Shown here piece by piece: positions 12,381-26,000 of a stretch of DNA of 64,000 bases. Both the position numbers and the translations under genes were made by a program. Every line of letters starts with the position of its first letter. Position 1 is the stretch's first letter. The notes under the pieces were generated by a model. It did not search any database, was not told the DNA's origin, and saw only the letters and a list, made by a program, of their open reading frames with translations. Source of the DNA: Ziziphus jujuba (taxonomy: Eukaryota; Streptophyta; Magnoliopsida; Rosales; Rhamnaceae); contig NC_083387.1 of NCBI RefSeq assembly GCF_031755915.1, positions 15,397,001 to 15,461,000 of the forward strand, in the 5' to 3' direction.

Positions 12381-13308
12381 ATCAGTGCAAGGAAAATATA
12401 TTTCATTTGTACATGACACTTTGTTGCAGAAATTAGCCTACTTCTTGGAAACTGAAGCACACAGTGAGATCTAAGTCTTTATTTCTATATTACTAACGGA
12501 ATGAAAATGCCCTTTTGCTCAAACGCTGAAAACTCCAATGTATAAAATAGGTTCTTTGCAATCCAACGTCATTTTATGTTTTCATTTTTATTTTTTATTT
12601 TTTTGTTAATATTTTTAAAGTCCTTTTCTGCTGTGTCTTGGAAAAAAGGGCATTTGTCTCCTCTACGTATAAAAAACCCATCACATAAGGCATTAGAGTG
12701 GTTATCTTTCTCTCTTCTCGTAAAGGACTCCCAATCGGTGGCTTCACTGCGGAAAGTTTTAATCTACCATATTCATAATCGATTATAATAATAATAATAA
12801 TTGATGACCGAGAGAAGCTATATTTTGCACTTTTCTCTCTCTTCTTTTTCTGTTCACATTTTTTTTATTATTATTTTTTTATTTACGTGAGTTATTTGTT
12901 GTCTACTATTAAGTTATCTTTTATGGATGAAGGTAGCTTAAACATTTATTTATTTATTGTGTTTTTTCCTTTGCGTAAAGCATGTATTTTTACAATATTC
13001 TATAAAATACATAATGTTTTTCTCTCACTTGTAGTTGTGTATGAAAAAAATATTATTATTTTTTAACAATTTGAATTTAATATTATTAATGTCTTAAACT
13101 AAATAGCTTAATATATAAAAATATGTTACAAATATAATTAATTATATTAACAATATTAAAAAAATTACACGTATATATGTATAGTCTGGTCGGTTTAGTA
13201 CGATAAAACATTACTAAAATTGATTTGAACTGGCCATGTGCAGGATTGGTTTATGTCTACTATTAGGTTAATATTTCAAGTGATATTCGCATTGTTCTAC
13301 CCATATTA

Positions 13309-13360
<52 letters not shown>

Positions 13361-14400
13361 TTTGAATCTTAATTTTTTTTTAAAATTTTAAATGGTGTAT
13401 TCAATTTATAATTTAATGAATTTAAAATAAGTTATAAATTTTAAAATATTTGATAAATTATTATGAAATTTTATAGATTCTATAAAAATTTATAAGAATT
13501 TAAAAATTTGTTTGGAATTAAGGTTAGATTTCATATTCATAATTTTTTTTATAATTTTATTTTTAAATATTTTTCAAATTTATTAAAATCAAAATGTATT
13601 CAATTATAATTTTATAGAATTTTTTTAAAATTTAAAGGTATTCAAAAATTTTTAATTTTAAAAGATCATATTTTTAAATTTGTATAAATTTTTTTAAAAT
13701 TTAAATCAATTATTTTTAAATTTTAAATACTTTTAAAATTTTTTAAATTTTAAATTAAATATTCAAAATGACTTAAATTGAATATTCAAAATGGCTAAGC
13801 AGATTAAACAAACGAGGAACACTTAAGACTAAGGCAATGGGCAAATTAAGGAATTTAGGAAAGAGGGGCTTAGAGAGAGGGAAGCCAAGTAGACTGAGAA
13901 AGAGGAAGGGAGAGGAAGAGATCGAGAAGCGTAATTTAAATTAATTGAAAAAGAGGGAGGGAAAGAGATCATGCCGTTGCAGTTTCGGCTTGATGATCGT
14001 GCGCACTTCGCAGCTCAGAACCCAACTTACAAACTACAATGAAGCCTAGTAAGCGCTACAGGGATGGATTACGGCGGCCATAAATGACATAGAATCTTGT
14101 AAGAAAGGGTTCAAAGATGAAGAGAAGGATACCCCAATAGTCAAATCAAGTACTGGTTTCACTAACCTTTGCAGCAATATTTAGCCATTAATGGAGAAGA
14201 TAAATAAAATGCTGGCAATTTTTAATTTCTACTCAATAGAAAGCTCCTTTTTTTTTTTCTTCTTTTTTTTTATTTGGTTGAAATAATGCTATGCCCTTTT
14301 TCTCACTCTTTCAAAACCTTGCTTATTATGCAGAATATGTTGTAGACTGCTTCATATTTTTAATGTAAATGAGTTCAGTATTTTTGTACGGTGAATTAAA

Positions 14401-14560
14401 TTGATTTTCAATCAATGGGGATTTTTTGTTTATTTATTTATTTTGCTTTCCCCTAGACCGTCCCACCCGTTAGACTTAAAGTGATTTTCAATTAATGGGG
14501 ATTTTTTTTCCTTTTTTTTCCTTTTTTTATTTTTTTTGCTTTCCCCTAGGTCCTTCCATC
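14401..14560. repeat. Tandem duplication of about 80 bp
   Basis: Two copies share gattttcaatcaatggggat, a T-rich stretch and tttgctttcccctaggtcc. They start at about 14402 and 14481. The copies differ in the length of the T-rich middle. Confidence 0.7.
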
Positions 14561-15059
14561 TATTACACTCGAACTCACGCTCTATCATCACAGGTGTGGT
14601 GCTCCAACCGACATAATTACCACACTCGTCTCAATTAAGAGAGATGTTAGTACATACAAAGGTGGGATAATTCAACCATGGAATTAACGTTGTAATTGAA
14701 ATGAGATCGTCTACCAAATAGGATGAAAAAACTGTAAAGGTTTAAATGACATGGGAGGATGAAATCACATGGAAGGATGAAAGAATCACACTGGATGAAA
14801 TGACTTAATTTTGTAGTTGGATTTGGATCATTGTTTTCTAATTGGGCAAAATCATTAAGGGATGAAAGAACAAATATGTGTTTTTAAGGGATGAAATGAC
14901 AAGTTTAATTGAGGCCTACATCATATGACGATATAAGGATGAAAGGAATTCTATCATTATAAAGATTCATCTATAGGATAAGTCCCAATCTAAAAACGAT
15001 TATATGGTCTAATCCTTTTGAGGATTAAGAGTTTGAGTCCTATTGGACTTTAAAAGGTC

Positions 15060-15300
15060 AAACACATTTTATATAAACTTATTCATCTGCGAAAGCAAGG
15101 TACATCATTCTAAGCTTTCACTTAGCATTAAAGTATTTCAAATACCTTCACTGACTTAAGCGTCAGAATGTCTTTGGCTGGTACTATATTGGTATCCTAA
15201 AATTCTTCACATTTATTTATTATTTTGCAGGTTCAAATAGGAAGATTCGAATATTTGTGCACAGATTGTCTCATCCAGATTTATGCATTAATAGTTTAAT
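15060..15300 (+). repeat. Possible remnant of an LTR R-U5 region
   Basis: A TATA-like tttatataa (about 15072) is followed 90-140 bases later by cactgacttaagcgtcagaa and a poly-T/tgcaggt stretch. The cactgactt.agcgtcagagtg word recurs in LTRs of plant gypsy elements. No gag-pol is attached. This rests on a remembered motif, so it is weak. Confidence 0.3.
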
Positions 15301-15941
15301 GTGCTAGATGGGGGTGCAAAAATTGAAAGCATTATAAAGAACCTAAAACCGTTGTTAGGTTCAATTGTTTTTGCATAGATCTTAAAATGACGGCCAAAGA
15401 ATCGGAGCATGGAAATCATATACATGAAGAAATTGGTGTTAATATTTTGTGTGGACTAAACATAATCATGTGATTCATTTACAGTGCTTATTTATACCAA
15501 AGTGAGACTGACTTATTTATCGACATTTTTTAGTGGAGTCTTTGGGCACACATTCTCTGTAATATTTCAGTTACCCCATTGAACTAAAGGACTTGCTCTC
15601 TCTAAAATCCCAATTGATTTATTCTCTATTTTATGATTTTATTATTTTATTTATTGTATATTATTATGATTATTCTTATTATTATTACTACTACTATTAT
15701 TATTTTATTAATTATTTTGTATATATATAGATAAATTGGGAAATAAGTCACTAGTGAATTAATACGATACATGTGATAGATATTAGGGATTTGAGACATC
15801 TATGATGCTTGTTTGGCAAAAGCCTGAAGGAGAAAAGTTAGAAAGCAGTGTGCCTATTAAGTACTGCTCCTGTCAATTTGTTATCTGTTTTACAAATCAA
15901 AGAATTTTATGTTAATTTAATGACTGTGTTTAAAAGAGGGG

Positions 15942-16364
15942 TATCTTTTCTCACTTGGTAGTGGACCATTCTCATGGAATGCAAAGAAGCAAGCAACAAC
16001 CGCTCAAAGCACCGCCGAACCCGAGTACATTGCTTGCTCTTCATGTGCAAATCAATGCATTTGGCTTAGGAAATTATTGGAGGACCTTGGTTATCCTCAA
16101 GAGGGTTCAACCATCATCAAATGTGACAACACTTCAGCCATATCAATAGCCAAGAACCCCGTTCAACATGGAAGGACAAAACACATACCGGTGAAGTATC
16201 ACTCTTTGAGGGAGTTTGAAGAAAATGGAGAAGTAAGCTTGTAGTATATCAAGACCGAAGATAACCTTGCAGATTTCTTCACCAAGCCACTTCCAAAAGC
16301 AAGATTTGAGACCTTGAGGAAGCTTCTCAATATTTCAAGCAAGAACACCAAGGAGGAGTGTTGA
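15942..16364 (+). pseudogene. Ty1/copia polyprotein tail (RNase H), truncated
   Basis: Reading from 15942 gives YLFSLGSGPFSWNAKKQ, AQSTAEPEYIAC, IWLRKLLEDLGYP, IIKCDNTSAI, GRTKHIPVKYHSLREF and DNLADFFTKPLPKARFE. This is the standard copia RNase H with the ADxFTKPL end motif. An in-frame TAG at 16242-16244 interrupts it, and the frame closes at 16362-16364 just inside the LTR, as usual. Everything upstream of 15942 (gag, protease, integrase, reverse transcriptase) is missing. Confidence 0.9.
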
Positions 16365-17135
16365 AATGTGGTGATCTTGCCACAATGTGCAAGGTAGTTC
16401 GGTTACATTTGCACTCTTTATTTTGCAACATCAAAGACCAAACATTATTTATGTTTATGTATTTTATTTTATCTTGTAATGTTTAAGAACAATATCCTTT
16501 TTTGTAATGCCCTAAGCTAAATTAACTAAAGCTTAGGGCCTTTTTGTCTAGTTGCTGGAATTGTATTTCCAGCAACATAAGTCCACTTCCTTGGATGCCG
16601 TTTGATGAAGGTTTGGGATTTGGATCTAAATTTTGGATATAATAAACTATAAATGCAGAGGAAGCAGAAAAAAAAATAATGGCCCAATTTGGAGCTGGGA
16701 AGGCTGAGTTAAGCCCTAAACAATCTGACCCTTGTGCAGTTTTATAGCCCAGAAATCTGGACAAAATTGCCTCGGGTTTGATTATTTTTGAATGGGTAAA
16801 TGGACTTTGTTTTATCTGATTGTTTGCTAGAACACAGTTTAATATTCAAAAAGGCTTCCCTCCAATTTTCAAGTCAAATGGAGCTGGTTTTCAAATTCAA
16901 ACGCCTCAGACAATCTGAACTGCCCATTAAAGAAGGTTTCTTGCATGCCCAGCACATTGATTAGAGTTAGTTGAGGTAGTTTGACTTGGTTGGTTACTTT
17001 TAATGCTTTTGTATTTATTGCTCAATATGGCAGCATGTCTTATTGTCTTTTTGATGTATTTAAAAGTATGAAAATTGTAATGAAAACGTTGAAGCAATAT
17101 TTAAAAAAAAACATATTTTGAAAAACAACAATTTT

Positions 17136-17173
<38 letters not shown>

Positions 17174-17374
17174 TACTACATTTGCTTTCTTCTTCTTCCC
17201 AAAAGCTAACAACCTTCTCAAAAACCCTAAACCTCCATTCAAACCAGAAATAAAACCTTAACAAACCCAAAAACAAAATCAAAAACCAAGAACCAACAAC
17301 AATCATTCTTGACTAACACCTTGAATGATTGTGCTCTAGGGTACAACAACATAAACCTACACCAAATTCCAACA
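16359..17374 (+). repeat. 3' LTR of the truncated copia element
   Basis: It starts at TGTTGAAATG, directly after a purine tract (aaggaggag), and is proposed to end at ttccAACA (17374). TGTTG and CAACA make the short terminal inversion of an LTR. Length is about 1016 bp. A (CT)n run (17141-17170) and a TAT-rich stretch lie inside. No second LTR of this family was seen, so the right end rests only on the TG..CA logic. Confidence 0.6.
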
Positions 17375-19401
17375 AATAAATTATTTATTTATTTCTCTTC
17401 AAATCCGTGAAATCAATCCACCATGAAATTTATAAATTCATGAAACCATGTAAACCAATTTATTATGCATTAAATTTCCAAAATTTTCCCAACAGTAGTT
17501 TAATAAAGTTAAATTTCCAAATTTCCTAAAAAATCAAAGTATAATTAAATTCCATAATTCATCGATATATAATAAATTTAAAATAAATAATTTCATTCAA
17601 ATCCATACCAAAAACAATATTAAATCACATAAATTCACATACAATTAAATTCATGCAATTATGCACAATAAATTTAATAATAATATAACAATAATTGAAA
17701 GAATTTAAACCCACAATTTCTTTAATTTCCCAAATATACCTTTGGCACCAAAGCATATATCAAAAATCATCACAAATTGGCATTGTAAAATTAAATGGAT
17801 ATTCTCTTAATCATTAAATATATAAACATATTTTTCAAATATTCAATTATGCAATATTTTCGCAATAAATTCTAATAATTATTAATAAAATTCCAAATCC
17901 ATAAAATTCTTAAAATCAAAACATTTCTTAATGCACAAATATTTCTGAACTCATTCAATTTTTACCATCAAAATTCCAATTATAAATTTATTAAATATTC
18001 AACACATAAAATATCATTTTCAAATATTCAACTAACACAAAAATATTCATAGTTTAACTCCCAAAAATAAATTGAAGGTGGGTCACTACCCTTGAGCATG
18101 CAATTCCAACCAAGATCCTCCACAGGATTAATTCCATGACCCACACATGCTCATAGAACAACAATATTACACCAGGTCAAATAAATTAATATTTTATTTG
18201 GGTAAATAATACCCGGTACCCAGGGAAGCAAACACAAACGATAACCATAATTTGCGAATGATATACCGAATTGAATCTTGTGAAACGAGGATTACGGATC
18301 TGGTCTTACTTCCCGGAGATCGGACCAGTGGTGGCTGGAATCCCACCGGAAAGCTCTCGGATTTTTAGGCCCTCGATTCTCATAATCCGTTAAGAATTGG
18401 GGAAAGTGGACACCGGATTTGGGTTTAGGGGGTCAAAATTAGTGGGAAATGAGAGGTAGGGTGATCAGGAACTCGCCAGAGGTGGGTTTTCCAGCGAGCC
18501 ACAGTGGTAGCCGGAATCTACCACCTCCGACAGCCCTTCCAACAGCCACTGGCCGTGAAATTTGGTGGGTAGGTAGATCTGGTGATGGGTAAATCAATGG
18601 GACTGGCAGTGAGGCAAACAGAGGTCTGGTTTGGGAGAAATCGACCGGAGAAGGAAACGGGTTGCTTGCCAATAAACACCCCGATCCGGGCGCATCGCCT
18701 ACGATCTGGCCATGATTTTTGGCTGGCCGGCTGGTTTTGATGGGTGGGTCATGGTAGTCAGGCGCGTGTACTGTTCTAGTGGTTGGAAATTGATGAACGA
18801 TGATTGGCTGGTCCTTCCCCTTTTTCTCTCTCTTTCTCTCTCCTTCTTCTCCTTCTCTCTCCTCCTTCTCCTTCTCTCTCCTCTTGCCCCTTCTCAACCA
18901 GTCAAAATGCTCGTGGATGCCACTGTGCACTCATGGGTGGGTCCAATTTTTGTGACACCTAGTATCACTGTTCACACACATATAGATCCATAAATAGTAA
19001 ATGCTGTCTCGGAAAAACTTCACAGGTCCGTAACTTTCAAACCACATGTCCAAATTGGGCATGCCACTAGTCTATGAACTCGTATCGACGAGTACTTCAC
19101 AACCATGAATAATTCAAAGCTCAAATTTGCACGAACAAAAAGTCAACTTTGGCACCCCTTGGACAGTTCAGATCTCAACTTGTTTTGTTCATAACTTCCA
19201 AACCGTAACTCTGATTTTGACGTGTTACTAGTCTATGAATTCGGGATGACACATACTTTGCAATGGTGCCTTGGTCAATGCAAAATTGCACCCGAAACAA
19301 AAAGTCCAAATTTGATCCCTCTCGGTTAACGGTGGTCAAACATGATCAACCTCGGTCAACATGAAAGAAATTTTCGGTGTACTTCAAGACGGGGTGTTAC
19401 A
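17375..19401 (+). repeat. Solo-LTR-like repeat, family A copy 2
   Basis: The right part (19010-19401) matches 3890-4275 in order: gtaactttcaaacc, the actcgtatcgacgagtac word, a second gtaact block, and the end ggggtgttaca at 19401. The left part (17375-18060) is AT-rich with many aattccaaat-like words, as in copy 1. A CT-rich block (18820-18890) parallels the GA-rich block of copy 1 (3650-3740). Long frames here reflect GC-rich repeat sequence, not genes. Confidence 0.5.
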
Positions 19402-21329
19402 GTAATGTTTCCCCCCACAGATTTTAAAGAAAACTAGAACTTATTAACATAGTATTCATCATCTCTTTTAAAGTTCTATTTTTGCGTTCTGCAACACCAT
19501 TAGAATGGGGTGAATATGGATCCCGTGGTTTGGTGAATAATTCCATGTTTCAGAACAAAATAAATTAAAAGGTGTATCATATTCACCACTTCTATCGCTT
19601 CTTAACACCTTAATCTTTTTACTAAATTGATTTTCAACTTCATTTTTATAAAGTTTAAATGGTTCCAAAGCCTCATCTTTAGATCTTTATAAGTATACAT
19701 AACAATAATGTGTACAATAATCAATAAATGTGAAAATATTTTTTACCACCTCTTGTTTGCACAAATTTTAAATCACATATATCACTATGAATTAAATCTA
19801 AAGATTGAGTATTTCTATCAATAGTATGAAAAGGTGTCTTTGTTAATTTAGATTCAACACACATTTCACATTTATAATTTAAATCAATATCAAAATTTGG
19901 TATTAAATTTAAAATAGTTAATCTTTTCATAGTAATATAACTAATATGCCCTAATCTGCCATGCCAAATATTAGAAAATTCAATCAAATAAGCAGAATTG
20001 TTAATATTATTAATAGTAGGCATCACAGTCATTACATTAAGTTTAAATAACTCCTCGCTCAAATAACCTTTACCCACATACATACCCCCTTTCAAAAGTA
20101 CAAATTTATCGGTCTCAAAGACCAACTTAAAACCATTTTTACTAAGTAATGATCCAGACACAAGATTTTTTAAAATATCAGGAACATGTAACACATTTGT
20201 GAGGGTAACTTATTTTTCGGATGTCATCTTAAGTATAACCTTTCCTTTTCCTTCAACTTTAGAAGTAGAAGAATTTTCCATGAATAGTTGTTTCTCCTTG
20301 TGATTTGGATTTTGATAAGTGGTGAACATATTCTTGTCAGAACATATATGGCGAGTAGCCCTAGTGTCCAACCACCATGACCTTAGATTCCCTACCAAGT
20401 TTGCTTCAAAAACAACAGCAGATAGATTCATCTCATTAACATCATTGGAAAGATTTTCAATTTCAGTGACATTGACAAGAATGGTCTTTCTCGTTTTGTT
20501 TTCTTGGCCTGTACAGTTACGATAATCTTTAGCGAAATGCCCCGACTTGTCACATACGAAACATTTTCCATTGAACCTTTTAGATCCACCACCATTGGAC
20601 CCTCCATTGGAACTTTAATTTTCAAATTTCCTTTTCTTGTTCTTGTTGATCTTATGTCTTTATTCCACTACATTTGCCTTGCTCTTCATCAAATTTCTAT
20701 TTTCATTTTTAGAAAATTGGTTATCTTCTCAATCTCACAATTAAGAACTCAAGCCCCATCTTTTTACGTTTATGTTTTAAATAATTTTTGAAATCCTTCC
20801 AAGATGGTGGCAATTTTTCAATCACCGCAGCCACTTGGAAATACTCACTAATTTCCATTTTTTCAGCATGTATTTAATGAAAAATCAGTCAAAGATCTTG
20901 GACTTGATTTATGACACTCTTTGAATCGATGATTTTAAAATCCAAAAATTTACCAACAATGAATTTCTTCGTGTCGGCATATTCTGTTTTATATTTTTTT
21001 TTCCAAAGATTGCCATAAATCTTTTGCAATTGTAGCACTACTATATACATTTTATAGTGTGTCACTTAAATCATTGAGAATATAATTTTTACATAGAAAG
21101 TTCGAATGGTGCCATGCATCCACTGCTACTACTATTTGAGTATTAGACTCATTTTCATTAAGAACAGGAGCAACCTCAGTGAGAAATTTGGCTAGTTTCA
21201 AAATAGTAAGATAAAATAACATTTTCTATCGCCATTTTTTAAATCAGAACCACCAAATTTCTCTGGTTTCTCAGCATGACCCAAAGATATAGGAAAAGTA
21301 GTTAAAGGTAAAGATGTACTAGATGCCAT
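19402..21329 (-). pseudogene. Copia gag-protease-integrase, broken
   Basis: On the minus strand the frame opens at ATG 21329 (MASSTSLPLTTFPI, HAEKPEKF). It continues through the gag core ([49 protein letters not shown]), a zinc-knuckle region near 20530-20560 and a protease segment near 20350. A GAG-pre-integrase piece follows (IWHGRLGHISYITMKRL, CEMCVESKLTKTPF), then the integrase start (SLDLIHSDICDLKF) and FKLYKNEVENQFSKKIKVLRSD. Several stops and shifts interrupt it, and it is cut at 19402 within integrase. Confidence 0.85.
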
Positions 21330-21501
21330 TTCTATAAAAAGAAAATATATTACCAAATAATTACTAATTAAGCAATAAATAAACTAAACAAATCCTTTTA
21401 TCTATAAAACAAAATTAAAAGATGCTACTATGTTTAAATATATGTACAATATTAATATGTGCAAATATAAAATGTTTAATTTCCACTGTAAAACAGAACA
21501 C

Positions 21502-21539
<38 letters not shown>

Positions 21540-22005
21540 CATATATATATACATATTAAATATTAGTTTATAATATGTAACAGGCACTGCATGCAAGTAT
21601 ATATTAAATGTATATTAAATATTAATATATAATATATATTAAATGTTTTATAGAATATCTTATCTAATAACTAGGCAAGTGCAAAAAATATGTATATATA
21701 TATATATATAAACAAGCACGTAAACCAGTGAAATAGGAATAAAAGGTAGGAGTTATAATAAGACTAGAATTGTATGCGCATTATTATATCAAGGAATAAT
21801 AAATATATGTATATATATATATATACATAGAGGTATAATAAATATATATATACATATATATATCAAAGAAGTGATAAAGAAAATATTAATGTCAATTTGG
21901 ATACACTTTCTTAACTTCACTAAATAATTAAACATATATATAAAGAATGCAGAGAACCTAAAGTTTGAAAGAGATTAATTTACTAATATGTTACTATCTC
22001 AAGAT

Positions 22006-22673
22006 TGTTAGGAAATTAATAAATCTAAAAACCAAAGTGTGTATATATATATATATTAAATTTATATCTACACAATAAATATAAACATAAATACCTCTAT
22101 GTATATTAAATATATGAAACAATATATAAATAATTATAGTAAGATAAAGAAGAAGAACTCTCTGGTGTTGTGTTTGTATTATAATTCTAAATAAAGTTGA
22201 TCTTTATATAACGATCGAGGCAAGAGCTGAACTTTCTTTCCTTAAGACAATAGTGACTCTGCTACGGTGCTCACAGTTTACAGTGATTGTCTCCTAGGAT
22301 ACAACGATCTCTTTTCTGAATAGTATCACTCCAAATTCAAAGAACCACAAACTAGAAAAAGTTTCAATTCTTTCTACTCACACGGTTGTTAATTATTTTT
22401 CAGTTTTTTCAACAATAGTCCCATATGGTATTTATAGACTTCAAAAGGGTCTTAAGAAGGGACATGATGATTCAAACAGACATATTATTTCAAAAAAACA
22501 TATATTGTTTCAGGAGAAGACACACTGTTTCAAGAAAAAACACTTTGATTGGAGTATAGACAAACACATGGGAAACATAACAACTGTTAATGATGAAACG
22601 ATGTAAGTTGTAACTTTCTGTCAAAAGTCATAATGTATTAGAAATAATTTTTATTCATTAGAAATTTCTAACA
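22006..22673 (-). repeat. 5' LTR of the minus-strand copia element
   Basis: On the minus strand it runs from TGTTAGAAATTTC (22673) to ATTTCCTAACA (22006), so TGTTAG and CTAACA form the terminal inversion. A TATA box (tctataaata, about 22430-22440) lies where a U3/R border would be. The partner LTR is lost, so the end is inferred. Confidence 0.6.
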
Positions 22674-22856
22674 TGGACACCCCTTATTGGACAAATAATT
22701 TTGTGTCTCGGTTACTATTTCTCATGACATTAGTAATTGCGAAGAAATGACAAGAAATTTTTTTATCTGCAACTATAAAACTGTGTGATTGAATATGGTC
22801 ATGGTGATTGCAATTTTTTTTTTCTTAAAAAGATTTATTAGAAAGTAAGAAATTAT

Positions 22857-23041
22857 TGATGAGATTTTCCCATCTTCTTAGCCTACAATTGTGATATTGA
22901 TTACTTTTATCTGTATTTAGTTTTGTATCTTGTGGATAATAGTTGTCCAAGTCAATTCAGTTTTGCTCCTCAAGTGTATACATGTTGACATTGTTCATCA
23001 ATAAAATATAGCAATTTTCCCTCATAATCTATTTTTTTACA
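22857..23041 (+). repeat. 5' LTR of the plus-strand copia
   Basis: 185 bp from TGATGAGATTTTCCCAT to ctattttttTACA. It shares cttagcctacaattgt, ttgtatcttgt.gataatag and ttttgctcctca.gtgtata with the 3' LTR. Confidence 0.9.
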
Positions 23042-23053
23042 TGGTGTAAAAGC
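23042..23053 (+). promoter_or_regulatory. Decayed tRNA-Met primer-binding site
   Basis: tggtgtaaaagc directly follows the 5' LTR. It matches nine of twelve positions of the canonical plant initiator-tRNA site TGGTATCAGAGC. Confidence 0.55.
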
Positions 23054-26000
23054 GTTTTACATTCAACCAAGTTTATCTTCTTCTTTTTTTTTTTTTTTTT
23101 TCCTCTTCTCTTCTGTCATGGCCGATTCTTCTCATGATGCTTCTACCTCTAAACATTCTCATATTGCTGATCTTCTTGCTATCAATAATGATGCTATCTT
23201 TGCCAACTGCAACCCAGTTTTCATTAATACCATAACTTAGGCTCCTCTGAAACTCACGGCAACTACATACTTTCTGTGGAAGAAGCAATTTAATGCCTTA
23301 CTTGTATGTTATGATCTATATGGTTTTATTGATGGCTCTTTTCCTTATCCCTCACTGACTCTTCCAAACAACACTCCCAACTTTTATTATCTTTTTCGGA
23401 TACATCAACATTCATTATTACTTGGTGCTTTACTTGCCTCTCTGTCTCTTGAAGTGCATCATTTTGTTTCCACAGTAGACACGTCAAGAGAAGCATGGCA
23501 AAAATTAGCTTTTACTTTTGCCAAGCTTCCGAGCTCCAGAGTTCTAAGTCTTTATGAATGCCCTATTGAAGTGCAAGGCTCTTGCTCAATTCTAGAATAC
23601 CTCAATGATGTCAATTCTACAACTGATGAATTAGCTCTCATCCATAACCCAGTCTCTGCTGATGATCTCATATTATATGTTCTCAGTGGATAATCACTTG
23701 ACTTTGAGAGTATCTATGTTGCATTCCTTTCACAAGATAATACCATTACCTTTGAAGAATTATATGAGAAACTCATTGAACCTTCAAGCTATATGAAACG
23801 GCTTGAACCCAAACTTTTTGACTTTTGTATCACAGCATATGCAACCAATAAATTTCCTACTTCCATGTCATCTACTTCCTCCAAGCCTTATGGTCTCCGT
23901 ACCCATCAAACCAAATTTTCTGGGAGTTTCAATACTCAATCATGATGCAGCAATCAAGGAAGTTCCTCAGAAGGTTTTAAAGGTCGATATCAACTGTGTG
24001 TTCAACAAGGGCATTCAGCTCGTTTATGTCCCTTTCTCAAACAATAGTGGACTTATACTCCTCATCAACAACAGCCACCCTCTCAAAATTATCCTCCTCA
24101 AGCTTTTCACACTCTTTCTATCTTAGGTCCTGCACCACAAATGGCATCTTAACCTTGGTTACTTGACTCAGGGGCATCTCATCATGTAGCTCAAGATCTT
24201 AACACTTTTTCTCTTCACAGTGAATATGACGGTACAGATGAGATAGCAGTGGGTAATGGTAATAAACTTCAAAATTACTCATGTTGGCTCTGCTACATTA
24301 TTTTCCCCTTTAAAATCTTTTACTTTATCTAATGTACTATGTGTTCCTTAAATGATCCGAAAGCTACTGTCCGTGTTCAAATTTTGTCATTCTAATCACT
24401 CGTCTATTGAACTTTTACCTAATTGTTGCCTTGTGAAGGATCTCCGGATGGGCAACATACTTCTCAAAGGACCTCTTCGTAATGGTATCTATGAGTGGCC
24501 AGCAGCCGTTTTTTCTTCATCTGTTCCCATTGCTTACACTAGTGTCAAAACAAGCCTTCAAGATTGGTATCATCGCCTTGGTCACCCATCTAATCAAATT
24601 CTTCATCAAATGATTTCTCGCTACTCTTTTCTTGTTTCATCCGTCAATAAATTCCATTACAATTCATGTCTCGGTAACAAGTCTCACAAACTTCCTTTTG
24701 GTGTCTCGTCTTTGGCTTGTTCACAACCACTGCAATTAGTTTATTCAGATGTTTGGGGTCCTACTTCTGTTATGGCTTATGATGATTTTGAATTTCATGT
24801 CATCTTTGTGAATCATTATACAAAATATACTTGGCTATTTCCTATCTCTAACAAATAAGATATTTTTTCAATTTTTGTTCAGTTCAAAAAGTTTGTTGAA
24901 ACATATTTTCAATTACCTTTAATTCTATTCTATTCTTACAATGGTGGTGAGTTTGTCAAACTCAAGCCTTTCTTTCAACAACATCGCATTACTCATTATT
25001 TATCTACACCTCATACACCATAACATAATGGCTTCACCGAACATCGACATCATCATATCCGTGAAACTGGTATGGCCATATTAACCCGGGCTGGCCTTCC
25101 TCCCAACTTCTAGTCCTTTGCTTTCACCACCACCATTCATTTAATTAATAGGCTAATAACACCAAAACTAAATAATTTATCTCCCTTTGAGAAATTATTT
25201 CATAAACCTCCTAATTATCATAATTTAAAAGTGTTTAGTTTCATGTTATCCATGGCTTCAACCTTATACACATCACAAGCTCGAAACCCGATCCATTCCT
25301 TATGCCTACCTAGGTCCAGTATCCTCTAAAAGTGGGTCTCAATGTTTCAATCCTAAATCCAATAAAACATATATCTCACATCATGTAGTGTTCATTGAAT
25401 CAATTTTTCCATATTAGTCTCTATCTTCTGCTTTAAATAAATCACGATCATCTTCTCAAAGTCCTATATCTTTACAAACACATGACTCCACTCATACTTT
25501 AATTCTATTCAGGGGTCCTATGCCATACACTCCTCCCACGGTCCCACCTTCTTCTTGTTCAGTTCTATCTAAAACCCATACACCTTTGTCTTCTCTAACT
25601 TCAGCTTCCAGATCCCATTCCCGTTGCTCTCTCATATCTCCTCTCTTGTCTTCTAATGCTGCTGCCCATTCTAAGCCACTATCAACTGGTTCTTCGACTA
25701 AGTCTTTGCCTTGGTCCATGAGCACTCTTAACTCTCTTTGAGCTCCTCATTTATCTCTCCTTAACCTCCTACCAATCCTTGTACTCATGCCATGCATACT
25801 CATTCCATTAACAATATATTTAAACTTAAAATCACGTCTAACCTCTTTGTTGCCGCTACTCCCATTAATAAGCCATAAACTGTTAAGCAAGCCATGCAAT
25901 CTCCAAAATGGAAAGCTGCCATGTCTGCTGAATTTAATGCCCTACAATACGTGGCACATTGTCTCTTCTCAACCACACCAAAATTTAATTTCTCTGTAAA

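Larger units (their letters stand above)
12381..15941. other. Intergenic DNA with decayed repeats
   Basis: 12381-12560 is the probable 3' untranslated region of the kinase gene. 12790-13800 is very AT-rich with a (GT)/(TA) run at 13311-13346. 13850-13980 is purine-rich. 14650-14960 carries the word GGATGAAA (or a close variant) about eight times. No protein-coding homology was recognised until 15942. Confidence 0.5.
19402..22673 (-). mobile_element. Ty1/copia retrotransposon, 3'-truncated
   Basis: A minus-strand element with a 5' LTR (22006-22673), an AT-rich leader, gag from 21329 downward, and protease/integrase to 19402. There the sequence stops abruptly against the end of family A copy 2. 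Reverse transcriptase, RNase H and the 3' LTR are absent. The gag resembles the widespread plant TNT1-like copia type. Confidence 0.8.

Noticed and set aside
18439..18930. 163-residue minus-strand frame
   Set aside because: Low-complexity Lys/Glu/Arg from a CT-rich tract within the family A repeat, with no domain and no splice context.
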